Shown piece by piece: positions 1-8,289 of a stretch of DNA of 36,504 bases. Source of the stretch: Lentisphaerae bacterium RIFOXYA12_64_32 (GTDB lineage Bacteria; Verrucomicrobiota; Lentisphaeria; Oligosphaerales; YB12-FULL-65-16); NCBI GenBank assembly GCA_001803235.1, contig MHBL01000418.1:24134-60637 (forward strand). Direction: 5' to 3'. Numbering within the stretch: the first letter of the stretch is position 1; each line of letters opens with the position of its first letter. The notes beneath the pieces were generated by a model. It did no database searches. It was not told the DNA's origin and worked only from the letters and a program-made list of their open reading frames with translations. Both the position numbers and the translations under genes were made by a program.

Positions 1-18
1 CGGCGTGGGGACACGCCG
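1..18. repeat. short perfect hairpin at window edge
   Basis: CGGCGTG and CACGCCG form a 7-bp stem around a GGGA loop. It lies about 90 bases beyond the stop codon of the first minus-strand gene. It has no T-tract in either direction, so it is not a typical intrinsic terminator; it could be a REP-type element or part of a neighbouring gene outside the window. Confidence 0.4.
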
Positions 19-107
19 GGGGTACTCGCTGCACGCGGCGGTCACGAATCTTGAAACAGCCCTGTTGTGGCAGACCCGCGGCCTTACAGTCAAGCCCAGG
101 CGTGTAC

Positions 108-971
108 TCAGCGTTCGCCATTGCCCGCCAACCCGGCAATCCGGCTCGCCAGTTTCCCGGCGTGATGGAGCACGGTGTCGAACAACTCCGGCGGGACGTC
201 GCGGAAGGCGTTGTGCACTTCGAAGTTGAACGGGCCGGTGAACTGCGCCTGCGCCAGGCCGCGCGCCACAGCCAACCAGTCGACGCCCTTCTGCACGGCC
301 AGCGGCAGGAGATGCAGGTCGGCGTTGCCGTCGTTGTCCTGGACGTGCAGGCACTTGAGGTGCGCACCGAGCTTGGCAAGCGACGCGGCCTGGTCGGCCC
401 TGGCCATGTGCCCGTGCCCGGTGTCCCAGCACACGCCGCAGAGCGGGTCGTTCACCGCGTCCACAAGCGCAACCAGTTCCGCTGCGGAGTCCGCAAACCA
501 ACGCCGCCCGCCACCGCCGCAGTTCTCGATGGCCACACCCGACCGACCGCGGCTGCGCTGCAGCATGTCGAGGGCGAACAGACGGTTCGTTTCCAACAAC
601 GTCGGAGCGTCGTAACCGGGGAGAAATCCCGGTTCGGTAAGCGGGTGGAATACGACCCACTGAATGCCTAGCCGCGCTGCCGTACCCATGCAGTGGTCGG
701 TCAGGGACAGCAGTCGGGCGCGCTCGGCGGCGTCATGCCAAGGCGCGATACACGGCGCGTGCGCCTGGTAGAACCGGATGCCGGTCTCGCTGCCCGCGGC
801 GCCCAGTTCGTCGAGGTACGCGGCGAACTTCGCGCCCAGCAGGCCCGGATCGCCGGCATAGTCGCAGTAGTTGAAATCCACCGCGCCGAACCCCACCTCC
901 CGCAACCCCCGCAACGTCTCGCGCGGCGGCGCGTAGAGTGGGAAAATGTTCAGGCTCGTGGAGGTGAGCAT
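108..971 (-). CDS. xylose-isomerase-like TIM-barrel sugar isomerase/epimerase
   Basis: A 287-residue protein of the AP-endonuclease-2 / xylose-isomerase-like TIM-barrel family (PF01261), cytoplasmic, expected to isomerise or epimerise a sugar or keto-sugar with a divalent metal. The metal-site positions are visible: Glu in VAIENCGGGG, Asp and His in CGVCWDTGHGHMA, His/Asp in LKCLHVQDNDGN, and Glu near the end in FNFEVHNAF. The start at 971 is chosen because the family fold begins right after it (MLTSTSLNIFP); the frame stays open much further upstream but runs through the neighbouring gene and a tandem-repeat array. It follows the aldo/keto reductase by about 107 nt and is probably the last gene of the 22-kb block. 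In such clusters these barrels often work with Gfo/Idh/MocA oxidoreductases on 3-keto sugars; the actual substrate cannot be read from sequence. Confidence 0.85.
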   Translation of the reverse strand: MLTSTSLNIFPLYAPPRETLRGLREVGFGAVDFNYCDYAGDPGLLGAKFAAYLDELGAAGSETGIRFYQAHAPCIAPWHDAAERARLLSLTDHCMGTAARLGIQWVVFHPLTEPGFLPGYDAPTLLETNRLFALDMLQRSRGRSGVAIENCGGGGRRWFADSAAELVALVDAVNDPLCGVCWDTGHGHMARADQAASLAKLGAHLKCLHVQDNDGNADLHLLPLAVQKGVDWLAVARGLAQAQFTGPFNFEVHNAFRDVPPELFDTVLHHAGKLASRIAGLAGNGER

Positions 972-1005
972 GCGGCGGGCTCCTGCGGTCGGGGTGGACG
1001 CACGG

Positions 1006-1057
1006 ATCGGGCTCATCGAGGTCTTCGATATCTTCGCATTTCCTGAAACCTGAAACC
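1006..1057. repeat. tandem array 1: 9-bp units then 7-bp units
   Basis: Four degenerate 9-mers of type (A/T)TCnnnnTC (ATCGGGCTC, ATCGAGGTC, TTCGATATC, TTCGCATTT) run into two CCTGAAA heptamers. The array lies about 35 nt upstream of the isomerase start codon, between it and the aldo/keto reductase stop. The same unit recurs at 5196, 7227 and 14666. Confidence 0.8.
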
Positions 1058-1078
1058 GCCGGCACACGGCGTTCGGCC

Positions 1079-1966
1079 TCACGGCTCGACTCCCACGCCG
1101 AATTCGGCCTTGAAATCGCGCCAGATCTCGGCGGGGACCGGGTCCAGCGCCTCGCAACAGACATCCTCGACATGCTCCGGCGTCCCCGGCCCCACAATCA
1201 CAATCCCATCGATGGGCGCTGCCAGGGCAAAGTGCAGGGCCAGGCGGCGGAGGTTCAGGCCGCGATCCCGGCACCAGGACCACATCGATTGGGCGCGCGG
1301 ATTGTCCTTGGGCTCGAGGCCGGCCAGCGCTCCGGACCAGCACCCGAACACGCTCGCGAGCTGGACACCGACGTCGTACCGGCGCGCCAACGGCAGGGTC
1401 GTCTGCGCAGCGGACTGGTCGAGAAGGGTGTACCTCAGAAACGTGAGCACGATATCGATGCGGCCGGTCTCGATGGCGCGCCGGTGGGCCTCGGGCTCGT
1501 AGCATCCGATGCCGACATGGCCGATCAGCCCCTTCTCCTTCATCTTCAGCAACTCATCCAAGGCGAACCCAGGCGCGAGCGGCACACCGACGTCCGTCGG
1601 ATCGTGGATGAGCACGGCATCGAGGTGGTCGGTCTGGAGCAGGCGCAGGCTGTTCTCCACGCTCCAACGCGTACCCTCGGCCGTGTAGTCGCCGTGGCGC
1701 GCAGGGTTGGTTCCCATCTTGGTCTGCAGGTACACCTTCTCGCGCCAACCGCCCTGGAGCGCCAGCCCGATGCGCCGCTCGCTCTCGCCATAGCCCGTGG
1801 AGGTGTCAAGGTAGTTGACGCCGTGGTCGATGGCGACGCGAATGCCGCGAATGGCGTTCTCGTCGGTGCGGTCGGCCATGCCCATGCGGGCACAGCCCAG
1901 GCCGATCTCCGTGGCGCGAATCTCCGTTCGTCCCAACCGGCGCACAGCGAATTGGTTCATAGGCAT
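1079..1966 (-). CDS. aldo/keto reductase family oxidoreductase
   Basis: A 295-residue aldo/keto reductase (PF00248), a cytoplasmic NADPH-dependent carbonyl reductase or sugar dehydrogenase. The catalytic tetrad positions are visible: Asp in YLDTSTGYG, Tyr in GYGESERR, Lys in LQTKMG and His in AVLIHDP. The two candidate starts are ATG at 1966 and ATG at 1960. The GAGG ribosome-binding site sits 5 nt before the first and 11 before the second, so 1966 is preferred. It is separated by 430 nt from the gene upstream, so it may have its own promoter (candidate at 2135-2162), and it is followed by a TIM-barrel isomerase, giving a plausible reductase-isomerase pair. The substrate is unknown. Confidence 0.88.
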   Translation of the reverse strand: MPMNQFAVRRLGRTEIRATEIGLGCARMGMADRTDENAIRGIRVAIDHGVNYLDTSTGYGESERRIGLALQGGWREKVYLQTKMGTNPARHGDYTAEGTRWSVENSLRLLQTDHLDAVLIHDPTDVGVPLAPGFALDELLKMKEKGLIGHVGIGCYEPEAHRRAIETGRIDIVLTFLRYTLLDQSAAQTTLPLARRYDVGVQLASVFGCWSGALAGLEPKDNPRAQSMWSWCRDRGLNLRRLALHFALAAPIDGIVIVGPGTPEHVEDVCCEALDPVPAEIWRDFKAEFGVGVEP

Positions 1967-2133
1967 AGGATCCTCATCGTCTTCCGCCAGACAGTCCGAC
2001 TCCAGGTTTGGCCGATAACGGGTGAAGCCTCGTCGCGCGCTGCCACGTCTCACCGCCAATAGAGGGGCAGAGTCGACCGACCGGCGCATACTGTGAGAAC
2101 GGACAAGAGATGGCGTTTGGTGATCACACGACA

Positions 2134-2162
2134 GAGCGTATCGCTCAGACAGAAGAAGTCAA
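2134..2162 (-). promoter_or_regulatory. candidate promoter with inverted repeat over the -10
   Basis: On the minus strand TTGACT (2162-2157) is followed after 16 nt by TACGCT (2140-2135). The -10 match is weak. An inverted repeat GAGCG-ATA-CGCTC (2134-2146) overlaps the -10 and could be an operator. It lies about 170 nt before the aldo/keto reductase start, in the longest gap of this part of the block. Confidence 0.3.
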
Positions 2163-2219
2163 GGAATGGGAGAGAGGCTCGCGCAACGCGACAGTCAGAG
2201 AGCCGAGGGGGCGAGCCCC

Positions 2220-2246
2220 TTGGGAGCGCCCGCGAGCTCGCGGGCG
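2220..2246. repeat. GC-rich hairpin repeat, copy 1
   Basis: TTGGGAGC precedes a perfect 7-bp stem GCCCGCG / CGCGGGC around AGCT. The same unit, with loop TCCT, occurs at 13084-13110 and, inverted, at 36143-36170. There is no T-tract, so it looks like a REP-type dispersed palindrome rather than a terminator. Confidence 0.75.
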
Positions 2247-2396
2247 AAACACGCCACGACCGCGCCCACCCCGCTGGCGCAAACCGAACCGCCGCCACCG
2301 CACGCATCCCGGTCACCTGCCTCGCGGCAGACCGCCACACCACAGCAAGGCAGACGTCGAGACGACGGCGCTGCAGGGGAGGAACCACGGTGTCAG

Positions 2397-3674
2397 TCAG
2401 GACTCCGCCCCGATCCCGGTCAGCATTTGGATGGCCTCGTCGCGGAGTTGCTCGTAGCCGCCGGCGGCGACCATGAACGTGCCGTAGAACTTGAACGCGT
2501 CCGCGACTTCGTAGCCGCCCTCAGCGTAGGCGTCGCGGTGCGGCAGGTATCCCATGTCACCATTGGCGTAGCCGACGACGTAGGTCTTGGGCGTGTGCGC
2601 AGCGCGCAACTCGTCGGCCAGACGCGAGAAGACTTCCGCAGGGACGCAAACCCAACTCACGGGACCGATGCGGACGACCTGGAGTGTCGTGTCGTGGGTC
2701 GCGGGTGCAGTGCCGTTGCGCAGTGCCGCCAGTGTCGCGTCACGCCACTCAGTCATGGCTTCGCCGTACCGGATCTTGATGTAGCCCGGCGGCATGGCGG
2801 CGACACCAGCCAACAGGCGCTCGGCCTGAGCCTGCACCGTCTCGACCGACAGGACGTCGAGAGCCAGCGTCAAACTCCTTTCCACGGTGGTCAACGTCTC
2901 GCCATCGCATGGCTCAGCCATGCGTGCAGCCTGCACGGTGGCGGCGCCGAGCGCCGTGCCGTACTGCTCGACGTACTCGAACCCATCCGACTGACAGAGC
3001 GGATTGACGTTGCCACACCCGCCGTTGGTGAACAGCACCGCCGGTTCGCCCGGTAGGTTGCGCCGTGCGAAGTCCGCAGCGACTCCAGCCATGTCGCCGG
3101 AAATCAGGCGGTTGTTGGAGGACAGCGCCACATTGTGCACGGCGTAGTTCGCGACCACAGCGGCAAACGTGCCGTCCTGCCGCTGCAGCGCCATGACCGG
3201 CAGGCGCGGATCGGTGTGACTGTGCGGGGACGCACGCCGGCGGTCGCGCGACACCTGCGCCGAGCCTTCCGCGAAACGCAGCGTCACGTGTTCCGTACTG
3301 CCGCAGGCCACCGCCGCCGCACCCAGGAGGTGCCGCTCCAAAATCTCCATGTAGCCCAGATCCATCTGGCCGCAACGCCGCAGCGGAATCGTCGCCGGGC
3401 CAGCATGCGTGTGCGTGGCGCTCAACACGACCTGGCGTTGCGCCAGCCCAAACCGTTGCGCCAGTTCAGCGCGAACGCGCGCCGCAAAACCCGGCTCGTA
3501 CCCAACCAGGTCGGCGTGAAGCCACAGCAGTTTCTCGCCCCCCGACTCCAGGTGCAGCGCGTAAGCGTACAGCTCATCGTGCACACCGATGGACGGCTGC
3601 ATCCGAGCCAGGTAGCCGGACAGTTCCGTGCCCACCGGCGGCGTGATCGTGACGCGAGCAGTGCCTGCTTGCAT
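2397..3674 (-). CDS. neutral/alkaline non-lysosomal ceramidase-type protein
   Basis: A 425-residue protein with the neutral/alkaline non-lysosomal ceramidase N-terminal domain (PF04734). The start AGTARVTITPPVG and the zinc-site motif THTHAGP (residues 87-93) are characteristic. Full ceramidases are much longer (about 650 or more residues) and secreted; this protein has only the N-terminal domain and no signal peptide, so it is probably cytoplasmic. Short PF04734 proteins are common in sugar-catabolic clusters of PVC bacteria, where hydrolysis of an amide or another bond in a glycan derivative seems likelier than ceramide cleavage (inference). GGGAG lies 8 nt before the ATG. The gap upstream (227 nt) contains dispersed repeat copy A. 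Confidence 0.8.
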   Translation of the reverse strand: MQAGTARVTITPPVGTELSGYLARMQPSIGVHDELYAYALHLESGGEKLLWLHADLVGYEPGFAARVRAELAQRFGLAQRQVVLSATHTHAGPATIPLRRCGQMDLGYMEILERHLLGAAAVACGSTEHVTLRFAEGSAQVSRDRRRASPHSHTDPRLPVMALQRQDGTFAAVVANYAVHNVALSSNNRLISGDMAGVAADFARRNLPGEPAVLFTNGGCGNVNPLCQSDGFEYVEQYGTALGAATVQAARMAEPCDGETLTTVERSLTLALDVLSVETVQAQAERLLAGVAAMPPGYIKIRYGEAMTEWRDATLAALRNGTAPATHDTTLQVVRIGPVSWVCVPAEVFSRLADELRAAHTPKTYVVGYANGDMGYLPHRDAYAEGGYEVADAFKFYGTFMVAAGGYEQLRDEAIQMLTGIGAES

Positions 3675-3703
3675 GTGCGAGTCTCCCTACTGTTTCGCGG
3701 CGC

Positions 3704-3820
3704 GGCAGTGGCGCGGGACCGCCGGGACCGCGGTAGGGTGCTCGGGGCCGTCTCGGCCCGAGTTCCTCGGCCGGGGACCGGCCCGAGTACCCCGCTTCGG
3801 CGCGAGACGCGCCGAGCCAC
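3704..3820 (+). repeat. dispersed ~120-bp repeat, copy A
   Basis: This segment matches the reverse complement of 30369-30501 along nearly its whole length, with few substitutions and one gap of about 17 nt near the middle. Conserved blocks include GGCAGTGGCGCGGGACC, TAGGGTGCTCGGGGCCGT and CCCCGCTTCGGCGCGAG. It contains internal palindromes, such as GGCGCG-aga-CGCGCC, and no reading frame. Copy A fills the gap between the aminotransferase and the ceramidase-like gene. Confidence 0.85.
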
Positions 3821-3901
3821 CGCAGGTTCGGTCACGTCCTGGCCTGCGCAAGTCACCGCTCTGAGAGGGAGACCTGCTCTTCCGTGCCCCTGCCCCTGCC
3901 C

Positions 3902-5146
3902 TCACCGCACGCTGGCCAGTTCGGCGCGGTTCTCGTAGACCTTCGCAACCGCGGCAACAATATCGTCCATGTCGGCTCGGCTCCCGAGCAACACGGACTG
4001 CGTGATCCAGCACGCCGCCTTGCAGGCCTGCTCACAGACCGGACAGGAGACGTTGGCGTAGTCCATTTCCGGTCGGGTGGAGCGGTATCCGGTGAAGGGC
4101 CCGAAGTGCTTCTCGGCGAAGAGCGGTTGACGGTAGAGCGGAACGGGGTACCCACCGCAGCACGGAACGCCTTCGGCGGACACCGCCTTGCAGAAGGCCT
4201 CCCGCGTCGCGCCGCCGAACGTGTCCGGATCGTATCGGAACATGTACAGGTGGTAGGCGTGTCGCGTTTCGCCGAACCGGCCGCGGGCCATGGGCTGGAG
4301 GCCGGGGATCTCGGCAAGCTTCTTGTCGAGGTAGAGGCCGTTGGCGTCACGCGTCACCGCCTGTTCCTCGAGGCGTACAAGCTGGCAGGACAGGAGTGCG
4401 CCTTGGAACTCGGTCATGCGGTAGTTGCCCCCCGGGTTCCGGTGCCCGTACCACGTCCCGCCCTCGACACGCCCGCAGTTGTGGAGCGAACGGCACATGG
4501 CCGCCACCGTATCGTTGTCGCTCAGAATGATCCCACCCTCGCCGCTGGTCAGGTTCTTCGAGGATTGGAACGAGAAACTGCCCATGTCGCCGATGGCGCC
4601 GACCTTCCGGCCCTTGTACGTCGCGCCGTGCGCGTGGGCGCAGTCCTCAATCACCGTTAGGTTGCGCCTTCGGGCAATAGCCAGGATCCGGTCCATGTCC
4701 GCCGCCAGACCGGCCACATGCACAGGGATGATGGCGCGGGTTCGCGGCGTGATCGCCGCTTCGATCTTGTCAGGGTCCAGATTGTAGGTATCCGGATGGA
4801 TGTCCACAAACACCGGCGTGCCGTTGGCCTCAACCACCGACGATGCCGTGGCCAGAAACGTGTAAGGCGGGACGATGACCTCATCACCCGCCTGAATGCC
4901 CGATGCCATCAACGCCAGACGCAGCGACACGGTCCCGTTCACCACCGCAATGCCGTGCTTCGCATCCTGGTACTTGGCGAACGCCGCCTCGAACTTGCCC
5001 ACTTCCGAGCCCTGTGTGCACCCCCACGTCCCGCTGCGCAGGACACGGATCAGTGCGTCCTCCTCCTCTTTCCCCGCCATCGGCCACTTCGGGTACGGCT
5101 TCGTGCGGACCTTGGTTCCACCCTGAATCGCAAGCTTGCTGGCCAT
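3902..5146 (-). CDS. DegT/DnrJ/EryC1/StrS family PLP-dependent aminotransferase
   Basis: A 414-residue fold-type I PLP enzyme of the DegT/DnrJ/EryC1/StrS family (PF01041), which usually transaminates a keto-sugar or keto-cyclitol. The PLP-binding Lys is K197 in SFQSSKNLTSGEGG and the Asp that pairs with the pyridine nitrogen is D168 in IEDCAHAHGA. The length is normal for the family. The start at 5146 has AGGAG 8 nt upstream and opens directly into the fold (ASKLAIQGGTKVR); an earlier in-frame start would run through the tandem array. The N-terminal LAIxGG..VR pattern recalls the scyllo-inosose / AHBA-synthase branch. In a catabolic cluster it could act in the degradative direction on an amino sugar, or belong to a small biosynthetic side branch; the sequence does not decide this. 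Confidence 0.88.
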   Translation of the reverse strand: MASKLAIQGGTKVRTKPYPKWPMAGKEEEDALIRVLRSGTWGCTQGSEVGKFEAAFAKYQDAKHGIAVVNGTVSLRLALMASGIQAGDEVIVPPYTFLATASSVVEANGTPVFVDIHPDTYNLDPDKIEAAITPRTRAIIPVHVAGLAADMDRILAIARRRNLTVIEDCAHAHGATYKGRKVGAIGDMGSFSFQSSKNLTSGEGGIILSDNDTVAAMCRSLHNCGRVEGGTWYGHRNPGGNYRMTEFQGALLSCQLVRLEEQAVTRDANGLYLDKKLAEIPGLQPMARGRFGETRHAYHLYMFRYDPDTFGGATREAFCKAVSAEGVPCCGGYPVPLYRQPLFAEKHFGPFTGYRSTRPEMDYANVSCPVCEQACKAACWITQSVLLGSRADMDDIVAAVAKVYENRAELASVR

Positions 5147-5195
5147 GTTGTGCTCTCCTTCTTCAGATACGGGGTCAGGGTTCAGTCGGGGGAAG

Positions 5196-5264
5196 ATCGG
5201 AATCTTCGAAATCATCGATATCATCGACGCCAACGCAGCCTCTGACACCCGACACCCGACACCT
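5196..5264. repeat. tandem array 2: 9-bp units then GACACCC heptamers
   Basis: Four 9-mers (ATCGGAATC, TTCGAAATC, ATCGATATC, ATCGACGCC) are followed after a dozen bases by three heptamers (GACACCC, GACACCC, GACACCT). It has the same two-part layout as the array at 14666 and lies 50 nt upstream of the aminotransferase start. Confidence 0.8.
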
Positions 5265-5275
5265 TTCTCCGCCCT

Positions 5276-6238
5276 TCATCCGCCCCGTGCCACCGGGCAC
5301 GCCGTCACCGTGTACCGAACCTCCAAGACCAAATCCAAGGCGTAGTTTCCGAACTTCGCGCCGAACAAGTGCAACCCGCCCCTGTAGGTCGCACTGTCCT
5401 CGATGCCCAAGCGGACGGTGGTCACACGCTGATCAAACAGGTGCAGGGCTTCGGGCTTCACGTTGGATAGAAACAGGCCGTCTAGCTTGGCGCCGTCGTG
5501 GTTGATGCGCCACGTCTTGAGCAAGCCGAACTGGTTCGCCTGGATCGAGACCCACGACGGCGTGTGGCGCCCGCGCGTTCCGGTGAAAAAACCAGGACAC
5601 GTCCAGGTGCCGATCTTGACCGCATTGACCCACAACGTGATGTCCGATGGGCACTCGTTGATGCCCGCCGGCAGCGACGCCTCGCTGGAGATCTCGGCCG
5701 TGAGCGATACCTCCAGCACATCCACGCCCGCCGGGAACTCGCGCGCAAACTCGTACTCCACAAAACCATGCCCCATGGACAGACTTTGGGCCAGAAACCG
5801 GTCCGGATGCGAGAACCACGCCTCGCTGTCGCGAATCCCGATCGGACCGTCCACCTTGCTCATGCCGCACGGCGGCTCCGCGCGGATCTTCGAAAACGCA
5901 CCCACCGGCATGGACGACCGGTGCGTCAGGAAGGGATCCTGAATCTCCTGGGCGGTCGGGAAGCGGAAGAGAATCTCACGGTGCGAGCACCGGCAGAGCT
6001 TCTGCATCGCGCCGTCGACGACGACCATTTCCGACTCGACCAAGCCAGCACGCTCGAGCGTCTGCACATGCTGTGTGGCCGCCGGCTGCGAAACCCCAAC
6101 CGCCCTGGCCACCGCACTGATGCTCAGCGGCTGATCCTCAAGCGCACGGAGAATGGCGACGCGCGTCTCCGACGCAAGCGCCTTGGCCACGCTCACGATC
6201 CGCCCCGGCTCGAATACAGTCCATGGATCAACAACCAT
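5276..6238 (-). CDS. ArsR-type winged-helix regulator with C-terminal ligand domain
   Basis: A 320-residue transcription factor. Residues 13-75 form an ArsR-like winged helix (KALASETRVAILRALEDQPLSI, then recognition helix region VGVSQPAATQHVQTLERAGLV). The remaining 240 residues are unlike ordinary ArsR proteins, which are about 100 residues long and sense metals. No cysteine metal site is evident near the HTH, and the C-terminal part looks like an effector-binding domain rich in beta strands (inference). The gene lies between the TauE transporter and the aminotransferase and is the only regulator in the 22-kb block, so it probably controls all or part of it. An AT-rich leader at 6249-6288 with a partial palindrome suggests autoregulation. 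AAGGA lies about 9-10 nt before the ATG. Confidence 0.8.
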   Translation of the reverse strand: MVVDPWTVFEPGRIVSVAKALASETRVAILRALEDQPLSISAVARAVGVSQPAATQHVQTLERAGLVESEMVVVDGAMQKLCRCSHREILFRFPTAQEIQDPFLTHRSSMPVGAFSKIRAEPPCGMSKVDGPIGIRDSEAWFSHPDRFLAQSLSMGHGFVEYEFAREFPAGVDVLEVSLTAEISSEASLPAGINECPSDITLWVNAVKIGTWTCPGFFTGTRGRHTPSWVSIQANQFGLLKTWRINHDGAKLDGLFLSNVKPEALHLFDQRVTTVRLGIEDSATYRGGLHLFGAKFGNYALDLVLEVRYTVTACPVARGG

Positions 6239-6248
6239 ATTATTTTTT

Positions 6249-6288
6249 CCTTATAGGCATACCTTACTCCTTATTCGGATGGTGTCAA
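6249..6288 (-). promoter_or_regulatory. candidate promoter/operator of the ArsR-type regulator
   Basis: This is a rare AT-rich island in the GC-rich sequence, directly upstream of the regulator. On the minus strand a perfect TTGACA (6288-6283) is followed after 16 nt by TAAGGT (6266-6261). The near-palindrome AGGTATGCCT (6264-6255) overlaps this -10, and three ATAAGG/GTAAGG repeats flank it at 6249, 6262 and 6269. This suits autorepression by the winged-helix protein; the -10 is poor, so confidence is limited. Confidence 0.4.
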
Positions 6289-6413
6289 GGGTGCCGCAGA
6301 AAGGACATGACGGGAATCGTTCGCGGGTGGCGATTCACGGGCGTAACGGCCGACATGCGTGGCGCTTCGGCCCGTTTGCCGAACCGGACGCAGGCCCAGG
6401 AACCGCGCCTGCC

Positions 6414-7142
6414 TCACCCCAGCGCGTGGCGCAACAGGCCGAGCAAAGCAACGATGACGATCACCGTCAGCACGGCTTGCCGGAAGAAGGTTTCATTGAC
6501 GCGATTTTTCAGCCAGATCCCGATGATGGCGGCCGCCAGTGTCGGCAGTACGGCGGCACTGGCATAGCGGGCGCTCTGCCACGACAGCAATCCGAGGTAA
6601 AGGAAGCTGACGTTGGCCATGATGCAGAGGAAGAAGAAATACGTGATCAACGTGGAGCGGAACGTGTTCTTGTCCCAGCCGCGGGCCAGTCCGTAGACGA
6701 CCACAGGCGGTCCGGACTCGGAGATGGCGCCGCCGAGCCAACCGCTGAGCAGGCCGATTCCCAGTTCGGTAGGCCGATTCTCGTGGAGGCGCACTTTCAC
6801 TTTGAACATGAACAGTATTGCGAACGTCAGGGTGACGACGCTGATGATCAACCCGATGACGTGGACCGGGAGATGCTTGAGCCCGTAGGCGCCGATGGGG
6901 ATGCCCACCAGTCCACCGATCAAGAGCCGCCCGACCCGGCGCCAGTCCACATGTTGCCGCGTCTCAAGGACCAGCACGAGATTGACCACCAACATGACCA
7001 GGTTGTAGGTCGGCACCGCCACCTTGGGCGAGATGAACAGCGAGAACAACGGCACGGCGACCAGCGAGCCGGCGAAGCCCACAAACGACTGCACGCACAT
7101 GCCCAGCGAACAGATCAGGCAAAAGAGGACCAGTTCGGTCAT
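6414..7142 (-). CDS. TauE/SafE family membrane transporter (anion/sulfonate exporter type)
   Basis: A 242-residue integral membrane protein of the TauE/SafE family (PF01925), with about eight hydrophobic helices, beginning ELVLFCLICSLGMCVQSFVG and ending with a long hydrophobic segment before LLRHALG. A conserved glycine-rich loop, SGWLGGAISESGPPVV, lies in the middle. Members export sulfite, sulfoacetate, sulfolactate or isethionate-like anions, or act as general anion carriers. The ATG at 7142 has GGAG 5 nt upstream; a start 13 codons earlier lacks this support. It lies in the block with the split transketolase, Fe-ADH and RpiB-like genes and is the natural candidate for exporting an acidic end product (inference). 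Confidence 0.88.
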   Translation of the reverse strand: MTELVLFCLICSLGMCVQSFVGFAGSLVAVPLFSLFISPKVAVPTYNLVMLVVNLVLVLETRQHVDWRRVGRLLIGGLVGIPIGAYGLKHLPVHVIGLIISVVTLTFAILFMFKVKVRLHENRPTELGIGLLSGWLGGAISESGPPVVVYGLARGWDKNTFRSTLITYFFFLCIMANVSFLYLGLLSWQSARYASAAVLPTLAAAIIGIWLKNRVNETFFRQAVLTVIVIVALLGLLRHALG

Positions 7143-7226
7143 TGACGCTCCTGCTTGCTGTGCTGCCGGTCCACCCGTCAAGAGGTCTCAGGGGTTGTCG
7201 CTGCGGGAGGCGGACAGGTGAACCCT

Positions 7227-7271
7227 TTCGGCATCTTCGGGATCTTCGAAATCATCGAGATCATCGGAAAG
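7227..7271. repeat. tandem array 3: five 9-bp units
   Basis: Five contiguous 9-mers: TTCGGCATC, TTCGGGATC, TTCGAAATC, ATCGAGATC, ATCGGAAAG. It lies 85 nt upstream of the TauE/SafE start and is the cleanest copy of the (A/T)TCGNNATC unit in the window. Confidence 0.85.
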
Positions 7272-7333
7272 CAGAAACTCGTGGCATCGCGGCGCAACGG
7301 GGCCGACTGACCACAACCGGGAAGGCCGGGGGC

Positions 7334-8125
7334 TCAACGCGCACTGATCCCGAGCACCGACTTCATGTAGGCCAGGTTCGCGGCGGCCATTTCTCGGGTC
7401 GGCCGGTCCGTCCTGTCCTGCTCCGCGATCACCCAGAACTCACCACGGACGTTGGCCTCGACCCAGGAGGCGGCCTCGCCCAAGGCCGCGATCCCGGTCC
7501 CGAGCACAACCGTGTTGATTCCCGGCGTTGCGTCCGCAAAGTCCTTGAAGTGCATCGCCCCGACACGACCTGCCATCCGGCAGAGCACGTCGGTCACATT
7601 TGCGCCCGCTTTCGTGACCCAGCCGATGTCGGGGCAGAACTCCATCGCGCGTGCCGCCAAGAGCGCATTGAGAATCATCGCGTCGTTCCGGAACTCCCAG
7701 TCGTGGTTGTGGTACAGCAGCCCCACCCCGCGCGCCCGGCAATGCTCGGCGGCGCGTTGCAGCACCGCCAGTTCGGCATCAAGCCCGGTGCGGTCCGTAA
7801 CGCTGCTGAGCCCGGAGAACATCAGACGCGGCGTCCCCATTTCGCCGAGGTAATCGAGCACTCCATCGAGCATCTCCCACTCGCCGCGGGCCTGCGCGGT
7901 GTCCGCAAGATTCCCGCCCACGTGCGACGCGGCCAGCACCAGCCCGTGATCGGCCAACATCGCCCGCAGCCGTGCGGGCGGCGTGTCCGCCAGACGGCGC
8001 CAGCCGATCTCCACGCCCTCAAACCCCGCGCGTGCGATCTCCGCCAACACCTCGGGAAACCGCCGGTTCTGTCCCTCGCCCCAGGAAATCGTCTGACAAC
8101 CCAATCTAACCTTGCAGTCCGCCAT
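7334..8125 (-). CDS. IolE-like sugar isomerase / inosose dehydratase family TIM barrel
   Basis: A 263-residue xylose-isomerase-like TIM-barrel protein (PF01261), cytoplasmic and probably metal dependent. The opening RLGCQTISWGE and the motifs LLYHNHDWEF, FCPDIGWVTKAG, GAMHFKDF and VIAEQDRTDRP match the IolE/inosose-dehydratase branch. Characterised relatives dehydrate 2-keto-myo-inositol or process 3-keto sugars, which fits the neighbouring Gfo/Idh/MocA and DegT-type genes. AAGGAG lies 12 nt before the ATG, slightly far, with no better start. An 8-bp tandem array lies upstream. The exact substrate cannot be assigned. Confidence 0.85.
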   Translation of the reverse strand: MADCKVRLGCQTISWGEGQNRRFPEVLAEIARAGFEGVEIGWRRLADTPPARLRAMLADHGLVLAASHVGGNLADTAQARGEWEMLDGVLDYLGEMGTPRLMFSGLSSVTDRTGLDAELAVLQRAAEHCRARGVGLLYHNHDWEFRNDAMILNALLAARAMEFCPDIGWVTKAGANVTDVLCRMAGRVGAMHFKDFADATPGINTVVLGTGIAALGEAASWVEANVRGEFWVIAEQDRTDRPTREMAAANLAYMKSVLGISAR

Positions 8126-8190
8126 GGTTTGGTTCTGCTCCTTTGCGCCGTACGGCCTGGCATCTACTTCCCCACGGCGGTCGGATTCAT

Positions 8191-8217
8191 GACTCAGTGA
8201 CTCAGTGACTCAGTGAC
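8191..8217. repeat. tandem array 5: three perfect GACTCAGT octamers
   Basis: GACTCAGT occurs three times without a gap, followed by a partial fourth unit. It lies 66 nt upstream of the IolE-like start. The unit differs from that of arrays 1-4, but the position is the same. Confidence 0.85.
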
Positions 8218-8289
8218 CCATGACGCCCGATAGCCGTTCCGACGAACATGTTGGTCAGAGGGTGCCGCCAAGGCGGCCGGCCCCCTTCC

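Larger units (their letters stand above)
1967..2396. other. 430-nt gap: candidate promoter and hairpin repeat, no gene
   Basis: No reading frame here resembles a protein family. The stretch holds the candidate promoter at 2134-2162 and the hairpin repeat at 2220-2246. It separates the aldo/keto reductase/isomerase pair from the rest of the block. Confidence 0.6.

Noticed and set aside
1006..1057. Tandem arrays considered as CRISPR or CRISPR-like
   Set aside because: Units are 7-9 bp and contiguous, with no unique spacers and no cas genes.
2220..2246. Hairpin repeat considered as an intrinsic terminator
   Set aside because: No T-tract on either strand, and one copy lies far from any gene end in the reading direction; the recurrence fits a dispersed repeat better.
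2397..3674. Naming the PF04734 protein a true ceramidase
   Set aside because: It has only the N-terminal domain, no signal peptide and a sugar-catabolic context.
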